A stretch of 64,000 nucleotides of DNA. Origin: Sphingobacterium hungaricum (lineage in GTDB: Bacteria > Bacteroidota > Bacteroidia > Sphingobacteriales > Sphingobacteriaceae). The DNA lies in assembly GCF_015210005.1 (NCBI RefSeq), contig NZ_MU158698.1, positions 1,063,009 through 1,127,008 on the forward strand, given 5' to 3'. The translations under genes were made by a program, and so were the position numbers. Below are positions 10,667 to 18,675 of the stretch, in pieces (the stretch's first letter is position 1; every line of letters starts with the position of its first letter). Under the pieces are notes generated by a model. That model did no database searches. It worked only from the letters and a program-made list of their open reading frames with translations, and was not told where the DNA came from.

Positions 10667-11797
10667 TTATAATCGTTGTGCTAGCGTTACAACCATTTTA
10701 TTTTTCCATTCATAAAATGTACCATCAATGATTTTTTCTCTAGCTTGTTTCACCAGCCATAAGTAAAAATGCAGATTATGTAAAGATGCAATTTGTGCGC
10801 CTAATATTTCTTGTGAACGGATTAAATGTCTTAAATATGCTTTCGAATAAAACTTATCGGAGAACAAATCACTTTCAGCTTCGATAGGCGAGAAATCATC
10901 TTTCCACTTTTCATTCTTGATATTGATAATGCCGTTTCGCGTAAACAACATACCATTTCTGGCATTTCTTGTCGGCATCACACAATCAAACATATCAATC
11001 CCTAAAGCAATATTCTCCAAAATATTCACTGGCGTTCCGACGCCCATCAAATAACGGGGTTTTTCTTCAGGTAAGATTGCCGTCACGACCTCAGTCATCG
11101 CATACATTTCTTCCGCTGGTTCGCCAACTGACAAACCGCCAATTGCATTTCCCTCGCGTTCGAAAGAAGCAATCACTTCCGCAGAACGCTGGCGCAAATC
11201 TTTGTAAACCGAACCTTGAACGATTGGGAACAAGGTCTGCTCATATCCATAGATTGGCTCTGTGCTATCAAAACGGTCGCAACAGCGTTTCAACCAACGA
11301 TGTGTCATTTCGATTGACTTTCTCGCGTAGCTGTATTCACAAGGATATGGCGTACACTCATCGAAAGCCATGATAATATCCGCACCGATAATCCGCTGGG
11401 TATCCATCACATTTTCTGGCGTGAACAAATGTTTCGACCCATCCACATGCGAGCGGAAGGTAACGCCTTCTTCACGGATTTTGCGAACTTCGGTCAACGA
11501 ATACACCTGATAGCCTCCTGAATCGGTAAGAATCGGCATATCCCAGCCATTGAACTTGTGCAGACCACCAGCTTTTTGAATCACATCCAATCCCGGACGC
11601 AAATACAAATGATAGGTATTTCCAAGAATAATCTGAGCTTGAATATCATTCACCAGCTCGTGCTGATGAATAGCTTTTACTGTACCGGCAGTACCGACCG
11701 GCATAAAAATCGGAGTTTCAATAGTTCCATGAGCAGTTTCCATAACCCCTGCTCTTGCTTTTGAATTTGTATCTTTTGCTTGAAGCGTAAATTTCAT
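10667..11797 (-). CDS. tgt: tRNA-guanine transglycosylase
   Basis: Exchanges guanine 34 for a queuine precursor in GUN-anticodon tRNAs. The 376-residue TIM-barrel carries 'TDSGGYQVYS' (D92, general acid/base type), 'GGLSVGE' and 'DMFDCVMPTRNARNG' (nucleophile D271). What is odd is the zinc site. Where family members normally have CxCxxC after 'FSPI', residues 306-316 here read EAESDLFSDKF with no cysteine, although the downstream His ('SLHNLHFYL', H340) is kept. Everything else is intact, so it is probably still an enzyme. First gene of the tgt-LptF/G-EamA group, with a good promoter upstream. Confidence 0.96.
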   Translation of the reverse strand: MKFTLQAKDTNSKARAGVMETAHGTIETPIFMPVGTAGTVKAIHQHELVNDIQAQIILGNTYHLYLRPGLDVIQKAGGLHKFNGWDMPILTDSGGYQVYSLTEVRKIREEGVTFRSHVDGSKHLFTPENVMDTQRIIGADIIMAFDECTPYPCEYSYARKSIEMTHRWLKRCCDRFDSTEPIYGYEQTLFPIVQGSVYKDLRQRSAEVIASFEREGNAIGGLSVGEPAEEMYAMTEVVTAILPEEKPRYLMGVGTPVNILENIALGIDMFDCVMPTRNARNGMLFTRNGIINIKNEKWKDDFSPIEAESDLFSDKFYSKAYLRHLIRSQEILGAQIASLHNLHFYLWLVKQAREKIIDGTFYEWKNKMVVTLAQRL

Positions 11798-11847
11798 AAA
11801 TAATAATACCTTTCTCTATACGTTATTTCGTCAGAAAAAAATCAATG

Positions 11848-11855
11848 CAAAAATA
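11848..11855 (-). promoter_or_regulatory. Candidate promoter of tgt
   Basis: The minus strand reads TATTTTTG (TAnnTTTG type), with a TTG element 17 nt upstream (11873-11875). The box lies about 50 bp before the tgt ATG. Confidence 0.55.
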
Positions 11856-12000
11856 CTATAAATATTAAGATACAACGAGCCTCAAAAGATTTCTTAATAA
11901 AAGTTAACATTTGTCAATTCTACGCAGTCAAATAGCGGATATCTATTCTATTGCGATTGCATTTGAATTTTTAATTTTCAATTATTTCTTTCAAGAAGCT

Positions 12001-12008
12001 TATCTTTG
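12001..12008 (+). promoter_or_regulatory. -7 box directly before the glycosyltransferase gene
   Basis: TATCTTTG matches TAnnTTTG and ends only 8 nt before the ATG at 12017. Transcription would start at or within a few bases of the start codon, giving a leaderless or nearly leaderless mRNA. Confidence 0.55.
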
Positions 12009-12016
12009 GTGCAGGT

Positions 12017-13159
12017 ATGCCAAGTTTAGTTGATTTTGAAGTTTATCTTCCCTATAGTCCATTTATCGTATTAGGAATTTTATTGCTACTGCAATTGTAT
12101 TATATATTTTTTGTTTATGGAAAATTAGCTTTTTTCAAAGTGGTTTCGAATACTCAAGAATCGCTTCAAATGCCGATTTCGATTATTATTTCGGCGCATA
12201 ACGAACAGAAAAACCTAAAGGCATTTTTGCCTTCTATCCTCAATCAAAATTATCCTGAATTCGAGCTGATTGTTGTCAATGACTGTTCGGATGACGATAC
12301 CAAATGGATTCTCCAAGATTTTTGCCGAGAATATTCCTTTATGCGGGTGATTGAAATCAAAGAACATATCCAGTTAAAGCATACCAAAAAATTTGCGCTG
12401 ACCATGGGAATCAAAGGCGCCAAATACGAGCATTTGGTATTTACTGATGCCGATTGTGAGCCGGCTTCTCCAAATTGGCTGAGCGAAATGGCGGGTTGTT
12501 TTTCCGAAGGAAAAGAAATCATACTAGGTTATTCTCCTTACTTTAAACAAAGCGGTTTTCTGAACAAACTGATACGATTCGAGACTTCGCATACCGCAAT
12601 GAGTTATTTATCTTATGCGCTCAAGAAAGATGCATACATGGGCGTTGGCCGAAATTTAGCTTACACGAAATCTTTGTTTTTTAAAGGAAAAGGATTTAAT
12701 GCGCACATGCATATCAAATCTGGTGATGATGATTTATTTGTAAACCATAATGCGACGAAAGAAAATGTGGCGATTTCAATCTACCCAGATGCGCATGTTT
12801 ATTCTTTGCCGAAAGAATCGTGGAAAGGGTACAACAAACAGAAAGGGAGGCATTCGACCGCGTCGGTCCTATACAAAGGAAAGCACAAGCGCATGCTTGG
12901 GACACAGTTAGTCACGGCGCTTCTTTTTTATGTTGTGCTTATTGCATGTATAGCTGTATTTCCATCGCTATGGTACATTCCTGTCGGAATGTATGTCCTT
13001 CGTCTAATAAGTCAATTTATTATATTCAGCAGTATTTATAAAAAATTGCAAGTTGCCGATTTGCTTTGGTGGTTGCCAATTCTGGATATTTACTACTACT
13101 TTTACATTTGCCTAAATGGCTTGTTCAACCGAAAAAAGAAACAAGTTTCTTGGAAATAA
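12017..13159 (+). CDS. Membrane-anchored family 2 glycosyltransferase
   Basis: The 380-residue protein has one N-terminal membrane helix (about residues 13-35), a cytoplasmic GT-A domain and two or three C-terminal helices. GT2 motifs are present: 'ISAHNEQKNL' (nucleotide binding), 'NDCSDDDT', the DxD-type 'FTDADCEPAS', 'GVGRNLAYTKSLFF' and 'SGDDDLFVN'. A QxxRW-like position reads 'KQKGRH'. It probably builds a cell-surface glycan or glycolipid. The acceptor is unknown and no polysaccharide cluster adjoins it. It is 15 bp upstream of rsmG and probably co-transcribed with it. Confidence 0.92.
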   Translation: MPSLVDFEVYLPYSPFIVLGILLLLQLYYIFFVYGKLAFFKVVSNTQESLQMPISIIISAHNEQKNLKAFLPSILNQNYPEFELIVVNDCSDDDTKWILQDFCREYSFMRVIEIKEHIQLKHTKKFALTMGIKGAKYEHLVFTDADCEPASPNWLSEMAGCFSEGKEIILGYSPYFKQSGFLNKLIRFETSHTAMSYLSYALKKDAYMGVGRNLAYTKSLFFKGKGFNAHMHIKSGDDDLFVNHNATKENVAISIYPDAHVYSLPKESWKGYNKQKGRHSTASVLYKGKHKRMLGTQLVTALLFYVVLIACIAVFPSLWYIPVGMYVLRLISQFIIFSSIYKKLQVADLLWWLPILDIYYYFYICLNGLFNRKKKQVSWK

Positions 13160-13174
13160 TTAATTTATACGCAC

Positions 13175-13810
13175 GTGAATCCTACAGTCGACATTATCTA
13201 TTCCTATTTTCCAAAATTAACGGATAAACAAAAGGAACAATTTAGCCAATTGGCAGAAGTCTATCCTTTTTGGAACAACCAAATCAATGTGATTTCACGA
13301 AAAGATGTGGAAAGCTTGTACCTTCATCATGTCTTGCACTCGTTAGGAATTGCCAAATTTATTCAAGAATTAACTCCCGGAACACATGTTCTGGATGTTG
13401 GAACAGGCGGTGGATTTCCCGGAATCCCATTGGCGATTTTATTTCCAGAGGTTCATTTTCATCTGGTGGATTCAATCGGCAAAAAAATAAAAGTTGTCCG
13501 TGAAGTTGCTGAAGCAATTGGATTGACAAATGTAGAAGCGGACCATATCCGCGCAGAGCAACTCGACACAAAATATGATTTCGTTGTTTCTCGAGCTGTT
13601 ACCCGCTTTGCGGATTTTGCGCCTTGGGTTCAGAATAAGTTTTTGAAAAAAGACAAAAACAGCATTCCGAATGGCATTTTGTACCTGAAAGGCGGGGATT
13701 TAAAAGCGGAAATCAAGGAAGCGAATTTAAAAGCGGAATTGCACCCACTTTCCTCTTATTTCAAAGAAGATTTCTTCGACACCAAATACGTGGTCTATGT
13801 GCCGATGTAG
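13175..13810 (+). CDS. rsmG: 16S rRNA (guanine(527)-N7)-methyltransferase
   Basis: Class I SAM-dependent methyltransferase modifying G527 of 16S rRNA. The 211-residue length is normal for RsmG (GidB). The SAM-binding motif 'VLDVGTGGGFPGIPLA' and the following 'HLVDSIGKKIKVV' are diagnostic, as are 'VSRAVTRFADFAPW' and 'ILYLKGGDL'. It follows the glycosyltransferase gene by 15 bp. Downstream lies the composite repeat array, with no obvious simple terminator between. Confidence 0.97.
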   Translation: MNPTVDIIYSYFPKLTDKQKEQFSQLAEVYPFWNNQINVISRKDVESLYLHHVLHSLGIAKFIQELTPGTHVLDVGTGGGFPGIPLAILFPEVHFHLVDSIGKKIKVVREVAEAIGLTNVEADHIRAEQLDTKYDFVVSRAVTRFADFAPWVQNKFLKKDKNSIPNGILYLKGGDLKAEIKEANLKAELHPLSSYFKEDFFDTKYVVYVPM

Positions 13811-14318
13811 TTAAGTAAAAATTCAAAAGTAAAAAGTAAAAAACCTGCTTGGCGGAATAGGATGTCCCCCTAATCCCCGAAGCGGAAACTATTTTCTAAA
13901 GACTATTTTTTGCTTAATAGCATCCAAGACCTAAGAAAGTCTTTCCACATTTTTTGAATTTTTACTTTTGAATTTCGAATTTCCTCTGTGTCTTTTGCGC
14001 CTTCTCCGAGCCCTCCGCGGTCTTTGAACTTTAGAAAGTCTTTCCACGGTTTACTGTTGAACTTAAAAGGTTAGACGCAAAGTTACGCAGAGAAGACGCT
14101 GATTTACACAGAGCTAAATCCCCTAACCCCCGAAGCGGAAAAATTTTCTAAAGACTATTTTTTTGCTTAATAGCGACCAAGACCTTAGCAAGTCTTTCCA
14201 CATTTTTGAATTTTTACTTTTGAATTTTCTTTGTGCCTTCTCTGTGCCCTCTGCGGTCTTTTGAACTTTAGAAAGCCGTAGAACATTAATTCCCAAAAAG
14301 CTAGCGCAAAGTCTAAAT

Positions 14319-14344
14319 ACTATATACTAACTACTATATACTAA
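14319..14344. repeat. Doubled 12-mer within the array, first copy
   Basis: ACTATATACTAA occurs twice (14319-14330 and 14333-14344) separated by CT. The same doublet recurs at 14475-14500. Confidence 0.85.
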
Positions 14345-14474
14345 ATGCCGGTCTTTCCACATTTTTTGAATTTTTACTTTTGAATTTTGAATTTCCCCTG
14401 TGCCCTCAGCGGTCTTTAAACTTTAAAAAGTTTTAGAACATTAATTCCCAGAAAAGCTAGTCCAACGTCTAAAT

Positions 14475-14500
14475 ACTATATACTAACTACTATATACTAA
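14475..14500. repeat. Doubled 12-mer within the array, second copy
   Basis: ACTATATACTAA at 14475-14486 and 14489-14500, again separated by CT. It ends 3 bp before the stop codon of the following minus-strand gene. Confidence 0.85.
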
Positions 14501-14503
14501 TTG

Positions 14504-15088
14504 TTACTCCTTTTCAAGTTTTAATTTCTCTCGGATAGTTCCCACAGAATCCAGGTAGTTTTTCAAATTAATTTTTATGTAATAAAGTTTATCATAATGT
14601 GAAGCATTAGAAAGCCAATCTAATTTTGGTTTGTAGTACACCCGAAAATCACTTAATGAATCTCCAGACAGACCAGAAAATTCTTCCGTATAAGGTTCCC
14701 AGATATCATTGATTAAATCATCTTCATATTCATTCTCGAAAAAACCTTGTAATTTTCTGGATTGCTTTCCTGATTTACTAAAATGATTGTAGATTCTGTT
14801 GAGATTTGCACCAATGCCTATAGGTGTGATAATAAACGGATTTTTGTTATCTCCGAGCAGATAAATTATCCGATGGTCTTCTTTCTTCTGTTCAAATTTT
14901 TCTAAAGAAGTTTTTAATTTTCGTTCGACAAGAATTTCGTCGATGGCTACGGTGTCTTTTGTAATCGTGTCCAGTTTATTTTGATTTGGGCAACACGTTT
15001 CTTCTCCGGAATATGGAGGATAACCGGTAGATTGAAATGTAGGAATGATGCCCAACAGTCCCAAAAAAATAAAAAAATATGAAGACAT
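14504..15088 (-). CDS. Exported hypothetical protein
   Basis: I do not recognise this 194-residue protein. It starts with a short hydrophobic signal sequence (residues 3-20), followed by a Cys-Cys pair ('EETCCPNQNK'). The rest is charged and probably mostly helical, with no motif I can name. It ends directly against the intergenic repeat array, and its stop codon is 3 bp from the last 12-mer. It lies 63 bp downstream of another small minus-strand gene. Confidence 0.6.
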   Translation of the reverse strand: MSSYFFIFLGLLGIIPTFQSTGYPPYSGEETCCPNQNKLDTITKDTVAIDEILVERKLKTSLEKFEQKKEDHRIIYLLGDNKNPFIITPIGIGANLNRIYNHFSKSGKQSRKLQGFFENEYEDDLINDIWEPYTEEFSGLSGDSLSDFRVYYKPKLDWLSNASHYDKLYYIKINLKNYLDSVGTIREKLKLEKE

Positions 15089-15151
15089 AAGCTTATAATT
15101 TCGTTTAAAAATAAGAAGCTTATGCCTGCCGTAAAAATTCTTTAACTTTCT

Positions 15152-15382
15152 TTAACCCAGCTCTTGTATGATTTTCTGTCCGATTAAATTCACTTCCTCA
15201 TCCATTCCAAATAAAGGCAATCCAGTTTCAGGGCTTAACTTTAACCAGCTTGTATCGGTGTCCTTAATAATCTGCACATACTCCTCTCCTTCTTTGAAAA
15301 TCGTGTACGTATCTTCTCCATCATGAAAAACCGAATAAACAACATCTCCAATCTCGACATCAAAAGGCTCTCTTATTTCCAT
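15152..15382 (-). CDS. Small hypothetical protein (76 aa)
   Basis: Acidic 76-residue protein without a signal peptide or membrane segment. The pattern 'VEIGDVVYSVF...TYTIFKEGEEYVQIIKDTDTSWLKL' suggests a small all-beta fold. I do not recognise the family. A normal ATG start, Bacteroidota-like codon use and its position before the exported hypothetical gene support a real gene, perhaps one transcript with it. Confidence 0.6.
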   Translation of the reverse strand: MEIREPFDVEIGDVVYSVFHDGEDTYTIFKEGEEYVQIIKDTDTSWLKLSPETGLPLFGMDEEVNLIGQKIIQELG

Positions 15383-15477
15383 TCTACTTTCTTATTAACT
15401 TTTAAAAAATATAAAATTAAGATTTTTAAAATGAATATAATAATTAAGAGGATATCGTTATATTTAGCTATCTGAAT

Positions 15478-16575
15478 ATGAACAAACTAGAACAAATAGC
15501 GTTGACAAAAATCAAGGGCGTTGGACCAAAAACTTCGCGAACTTTATTAGCCTATTGCGGTTCTGTTGAGCAGATATTCAAAACATCCAAAAAACAATTG
15601 TGCGCCATTCCAGGAATCGGAGAAATTACAGCCAATCAGATTAAATCAAAAGCTTATTTAGCGGAAGCTGAAAGAGAATTGAATTTTATTGAAAAACATA
15701 ACATTAAACTGCTTTGGATTGAAGACGCTGATTTCCCTAAACGCTTAAAAAATTGTGAGGATTCACCGCTCGTTTTGTATTACAAGGGGAAGGCTTCGCT
15801 AAATCCTGAACGCGTTATCAGTATTGTCGGCACACGCAATGCGACCGCTTATGGAAAGAAAATCTGTAATCAGTTAATTGAGGATTTAAAAACATTGAAT
15901 GTTCAGGTTGTTTCTGGCTTAGCCTACGGAATTGATATTCAAGCACACAAAGCTTCGCTAAAAAACGACCTTTCGACTGTTGCTGTGCTCGCCCACGGAC
16001 TGGATAGGATTTATCCGACTTCGCATCGCGAAATTGCAGAAAAAATGCTTGAGAACGGCGGACTGCTAACCGAATATCCATCCGAAACTAATCCAGACAA
16101 AACAAACTTTCCTGCTCGAAACCGAATTATTGCCGGCCTATCGGATGTCGTGGTCGTTGTCGAAGCCGCATCACGCGGTGGCGCTTTAATTACAGCGGAA
16201 ATTGCCAATAGTTACAATCGCGACGTGTGCAGTTTTCCTGGCGGAATAGACCAAGAATATTCTGCGGGTTGCAATTATTTGATTAAAACAAATCGTGCAC
16301 ATTTGATACGCAATGCGAATGACTTATGTTACTTGATGAATTGGAGTACGGAGCAAAAAAAACCAGCTTCAAAACAATTGAGCCTGCTTCCGCCCGAACT
16401 ATCCAAAGATGAAACGGTCGTTTATACGTACTTAGCAGAAAATGAGCATGCAACTATCGATGAAATTGCTTTATTTTGTGATTGGCCACAAAGTAAACTA
16501 GCGATTATTCTTCTGGAATTAGAAATGAATAATATAATTCTTTCTTCGCCTGGCAAAGTATATAAACTAATATAA
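15478..16575 (+). CDS. dprA: DNA-processing protein DprA
   Basis: Loads RecA onto incoming single-stranded DNA during natural transformation. The 365-residue protein has an N-terminal helix-hairpin-helix region ('IKGVGPKTSRTLL', 'IPGIGEITANQI'), the Rossmann-like core with 'IVGTRNATAYGKK', 'VVSGLAYGID', 'PARNRIIAG' and 'GGALITAEIA', and a C-terminal winged-helix domain (about residues 300-365). A TATATTTA box at 15459-15466, close to TAnnTTTG, would give a very short leader. Other competence genes are not in the window. It lies 11 bp before the transporter gene. Confidence 0.97.
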   Translation: MNKLEQIALTKIKGVGPKTSRTLLAYCGSVEQIFKTSKKQLCAIPGIGEITANQIKSKAYLAEAERELNFIEKHNIKLLWIEDADFPKRLKNCEDSPLVLYYKGKASLNPERVISIVGTRNATAYGKKICNQLIEDLKTLNVQVVSGLAYGIDIQAHKASLKNDLSTVAVLAHGLDRIYPTSHREIAEKMLENGGLLTEYPSETNPDKTNFPARNRIIAGLSDVVVVVEAASRGGALITAEIANSYNRDVCSFPGGIDQEYSAGCNYLIKTNRAHLIRNANDLCYLMNWSTEQKKPASKQLSLLPPELSKDETVVYTYLAENEHATIDEIALFCDWPQSKLAIILLELEMNNIILSSPGKVYKLI

Positions 16576-16586
16576 CCACAAACCTA

Positions 16587-18110
16587 ATGCAAGAAACCGT
16601 AAACAAAAAAGGAATCTGGAAAGTCATTGGCGCATCCTCGTTGGGGACGCTGATTGAATGGTACGATTTTTTTATTTTTGGTAGTCTATCCATTGTCATC
16701 GCTACCAAATTTTTCCCAGCAGATAATCCAACTGCTGCTTTTCTATCCACATTAGCCACTTTCGCAGCCGGATTTGTTGTGAGGCCTTTTGGCGCCTTAT
16801 TTTTCGGACGATTGGGCGATTTAATCGGCCGAAAATACACCTTCATGGTGACATTGATGCTAATGGGAGGTGCAACATTCTTAATCGGATGTGTTCCGAG
16901 CTATGAAACAATTGGCTTCTGGGCTCCTTTGCTAGTCTTAATTTTAAGGCTGTTGCAAGGTCTGGCTTTAGGAGGCGAATACGGAGGCGCCGCGACCTAC
17001 GTCGCTGAGCACAGTCCTCCGGGAGAACGTGGATATTGGACCTCTTGGATTCAGACAACCGCAACTTTCGGCTTATTCATTTCACTTGTTGTGATATTAA
17101 TTACGCGAACAGTTTTAGACGAAAACCAATTCGACTCTTGGGGTTGGCGCGTTCCTTTTCTCCTATCCATCTTCATGGTGTATGTGTCGTATCTGATACG
17201 TAAAAACATGGACGAATCTCCAGAATTTAAAAAAGCAAAGAGCGAAGGAAAGACATCCACAAACCCTCTTAAAGAAAGTTTCGGAAATAAATACAACCTT
17301 AAATTTGTTTTGCTAGCACTTTTCGGTGCAGCGATGGGACAAGGGGTAGTTTGGTATACAGGTCAATTTTATTCGATGAGCTACATGAAAACGGTTATGT
17401 TTTTAGACAGCAACCAAGCTGATATGATTCTAGGAATAGCTCTTTTAATCGGAACACCATTTTTCATTGTCTTCGGAAAATTAAGTGACAAAGTTGGTCG
17501 AAAATGGGTCATGATGACCGGTCTTGCATTGGCTATTTTTACCTATCGTCCAATTTACGAAGCCATGTATCAATTAACGAATTTGGAAAATAAACAGGAA
17601 AACGTTGATTTGAGAACCACAGAAAATAAATTGGTCGTGCATGACTCGAAAAGAGATTCCGTTCAAACGGTCAATAAGTTTTATACCGATGGAACAAATG
17701 AAAAAATAACAACGACTAAGCATCTTGTTGAAAACACAGAACAAACTGCTCAGGTAAAATCCACCGTATTTCTTTCGGGAAGTAAGTATTACATGCTGAT
17801 TGCCTTAATATTTATCCAAATCATTTACATCACCTTAGTCTATGGCCCGATTGCCGCTTTCTTGGTTGAAATATTCCCAGTTAAGATTCGCTATACATCA
17901 ATGTCTTTACCGTACCATATTGGAAATGGAATTTTTGGAGGTTTACTGCCAGCAGTATCGACTTATCTGGCGATGAATGCCAAGACCACCGGACATTCCG
18001 ATTTTTATTTGGCCGGGCTTTGGTACCCAATCATTATTTCTGCGGTCTGTTTTCTGATAGGCTCACTTTACATCACAAAATCAATGACTCATAAAGACTT
18101 AAATCAATAG
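16587..18110 (+). CDS. MHS-type MFS transporter with a hydrophilic insertion
   Basis: Major facilitator protein of the metabolite:H+ symporter group (proline/betaine, alpha-ketoglutarate, shikimate relatives). Diagnostic motifs are 'IEWYDFFIFGSL' at the N-terminus, 'RPFGALFFGRLGDLIGRK', 'GLALGGEYGGAATYVAEH' and 'GKLSDKVGRKW'. At 507 residues it is longer than the usual 430-450. The excess is a hydrophilic Thr/Lys/Glu-rich stretch at about residues 326-398 (17562-17780), between the eighth and ninth membrane helices. The frame is intact, so this is not a frameshift. The substrate is unknown. The next gene starts 3 bp after the stop. Confidence 0.92.
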   Translation: MQETVNKKGIWKVIGASSLGTLIEWYDFFIFGSLSIVIATKFFPADNPTAAFLSTLATFAAGFVVRPFGALFFGRLGDLIGRKYTFMVTLMLMGGATFLIGCVPSYETIGFWAPLLVLILRLLQGLALGGEYGGAATYVAEHSPPGERGYWTSWIQTTATFGLFISLVVILITRTVLDENQFDSWGWRVPFLLSIFMVYVSYLIRKNMDESPEFKKAKSEGKTSTNPLKESFGNKYNLKFVLLALFGAAMGQGVVWYTGQFYSMSYMKTVMFLDSNQADMILGIALLIGTPFFIVFGKLSDKVGRKWVMMTGLALAIFTYRPIYEAMYQLTNLENKQENVDLRTTENKLVVHDSKRDSVQTVNKFYTDGTNEKITTTKHLVENTEQTAQVKSTVFLSGSKYYMLIALIFIQIIYITLVYGPIAAFLVEIFPVKIRYTSMSLPYHIGNGIFGGLLPAVSTYLAMNAKTTGHSDFYLAGLWYPIIISAVCFLIGSLYITKSMTHKDLNQ

Positions 18111-18112
18111 CA

Positions 18113-18340
18113 ATGGATTTATTAAAAAGAATACTAGGAATTTTATGGATAGCCTTAGCATTGTTAACGGCCTATTTCTGCATATTTCAATTTGGATTAC
18201 CAAAATTGAGCACCGGACATCAGGAAGATGTCGTGTTCGGAATTATTATCCTGTTTATCCTTACGCCAATTATTTCAATTGGATTGGGCGTTTTTGGATA
18301 TTTCGCTTTGAAAGGAGAATTTTCCGCTGATAAAATGTAG
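18113..18340 (+). CDS. Small two-helix membrane protein
   Basis: This 75-residue protein has two membrane segments (about residues 7-28 and 42-66) joined by a short charged loop ('STGHQEDVV'). I do not assign a function. It begins 3 bp after the MHS transporter stop and a strong terminator follows, so it is the last gene of that operon and may be an accessory subunit of the transporter (inference from position only). Confidence 0.75.
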   Translation: MDLLKRILGILWIALALLTAYFCIFQFGLPKLSTGHQEDVVFGIIILFILTPIISIGLGVFGYFALKGEFSADKM

Positions 18341-18366
18341 TTTTTTAGTTTGATAATCAACTGCCT

Positions 18367-18409
18367 AAACGTGATAAGAACAAATAACTTTTATCACGTT
18401 TATTTTTTT
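18367..18409 (+). terminator. Rho-independent terminator after the MHS operon
   Basis: An 11-bp perfect stem (AAACGTGATAA / TTATCACGTTT) with a 13-nt loop is followed by an ATTTTTTT tract. It insulates the SRP RNA gene from upstream transcription. Confidence 0.85.
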
Positions 18410-18411
18410 GT

Positions 18412-18419
18412 TACTTTTG
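18412..18419 (+). promoter_or_regulatory. -7 box of the SRP RNA gene
   Basis: TACTTTTG is an exact TAnnTTTG match ending 3-5 nt before the first paired base of the predicted SRP RNA, which fits a start of transcription at 18422-18424. Confidence 0.65.
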
Positions 18420-18421
18420 CC

Positions 18422-18520
18422 GTGGGTAAGTCTTTTACGACCAGCTCCCATTGACTCCCCCAGGTTGGGAACAAAGCAAGGGTATTTGGTTGAGCGGTGC
18501 GATAAGAGTAGCTTACCCAT
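18422..18520 (+). ncRNA. ffs: Signal recognition particle RNA, small bacterial (4.5S) type
   Basis: RNA core of the SRP that binds Ffh and targets nascent membrane proteins. The apical domain IV is clear: CAGG-UUG-GGAA-CAA-AGCA at 18461-18478, i.e. a GGAA tetraloop closed by a 3-bp stem and flanked by the conserved AGG/AGCA internal loop. The ends pair as GUGGGUAAG (18422-18430) with CUUACCCAU (18512-18520). A T-run follows at 18520-18525 and a TAnnTTTG box precedes. At about 97 nt it matches the short form with no Alu domain. Confidence 0.93.
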
Positions 18521-18675
18521 TTTTTGTGCCTTTTACTTTCCTTAATTTTTTCCTTTTTAATCATTCGGCTTCGCCAAATCAGTGTTGTATGCGACTATCT
18601 CTCAAAAGTTTCGTCGTTAAATCATAAGCTTATTTTTTTGTATTTTTAATAATGAAAACTTAACATGCTTTTTAA

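Larger units (their letters stand above)
13815..14503. repeat. Composite intergenic repeat array (three degenerate units)
   Basis: This 690-bp non-coding gap is mostly repeats. Unit 1 (13866-14038) and unit 2 (14119-14278) share the order CCCCGAAGCGG, TTTTCTAAAGACTATTTTT, GCTTAATAGC, TCTTTCCACAT, GAATTTTTACTTTTGAATTT, then a CTCTGTGCCCTCTGCGG-like block and GAACTTTAGAAAG. Unit 3 (14350-14430) keeps only the second half. Units 2 and 3 are each followed by a roughly 69-bp module (14279-14346 and 14434-14502). Two pieces are inverted: 13816-13837 is the reverse complement of the TTTTTACTTTTGAATTTT core, and 14072-14114 is an inverted GCGCAGAG/GTGTAAAT-like block. No ORF is conserved between units. 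Confidence 0.85.

Noticed and set aside
10969..11373. 134-codon plus-strand open frame inside tgt
   Set aside because: It is a shadow of the conserved tgt frame; its sequence shows no domain or start signal.
13815..14503. CRISPR array
   Set aside because: The units are long, degenerate and unequal with no constant spacers, and no cas gene is near.
18421..18525. Riboswitch or small regulatory RNA before the decayed segment
   Set aside because: The GGAA tetraloop with AGG/AGCA internal loop and paired ends identify SRP RNA instead.
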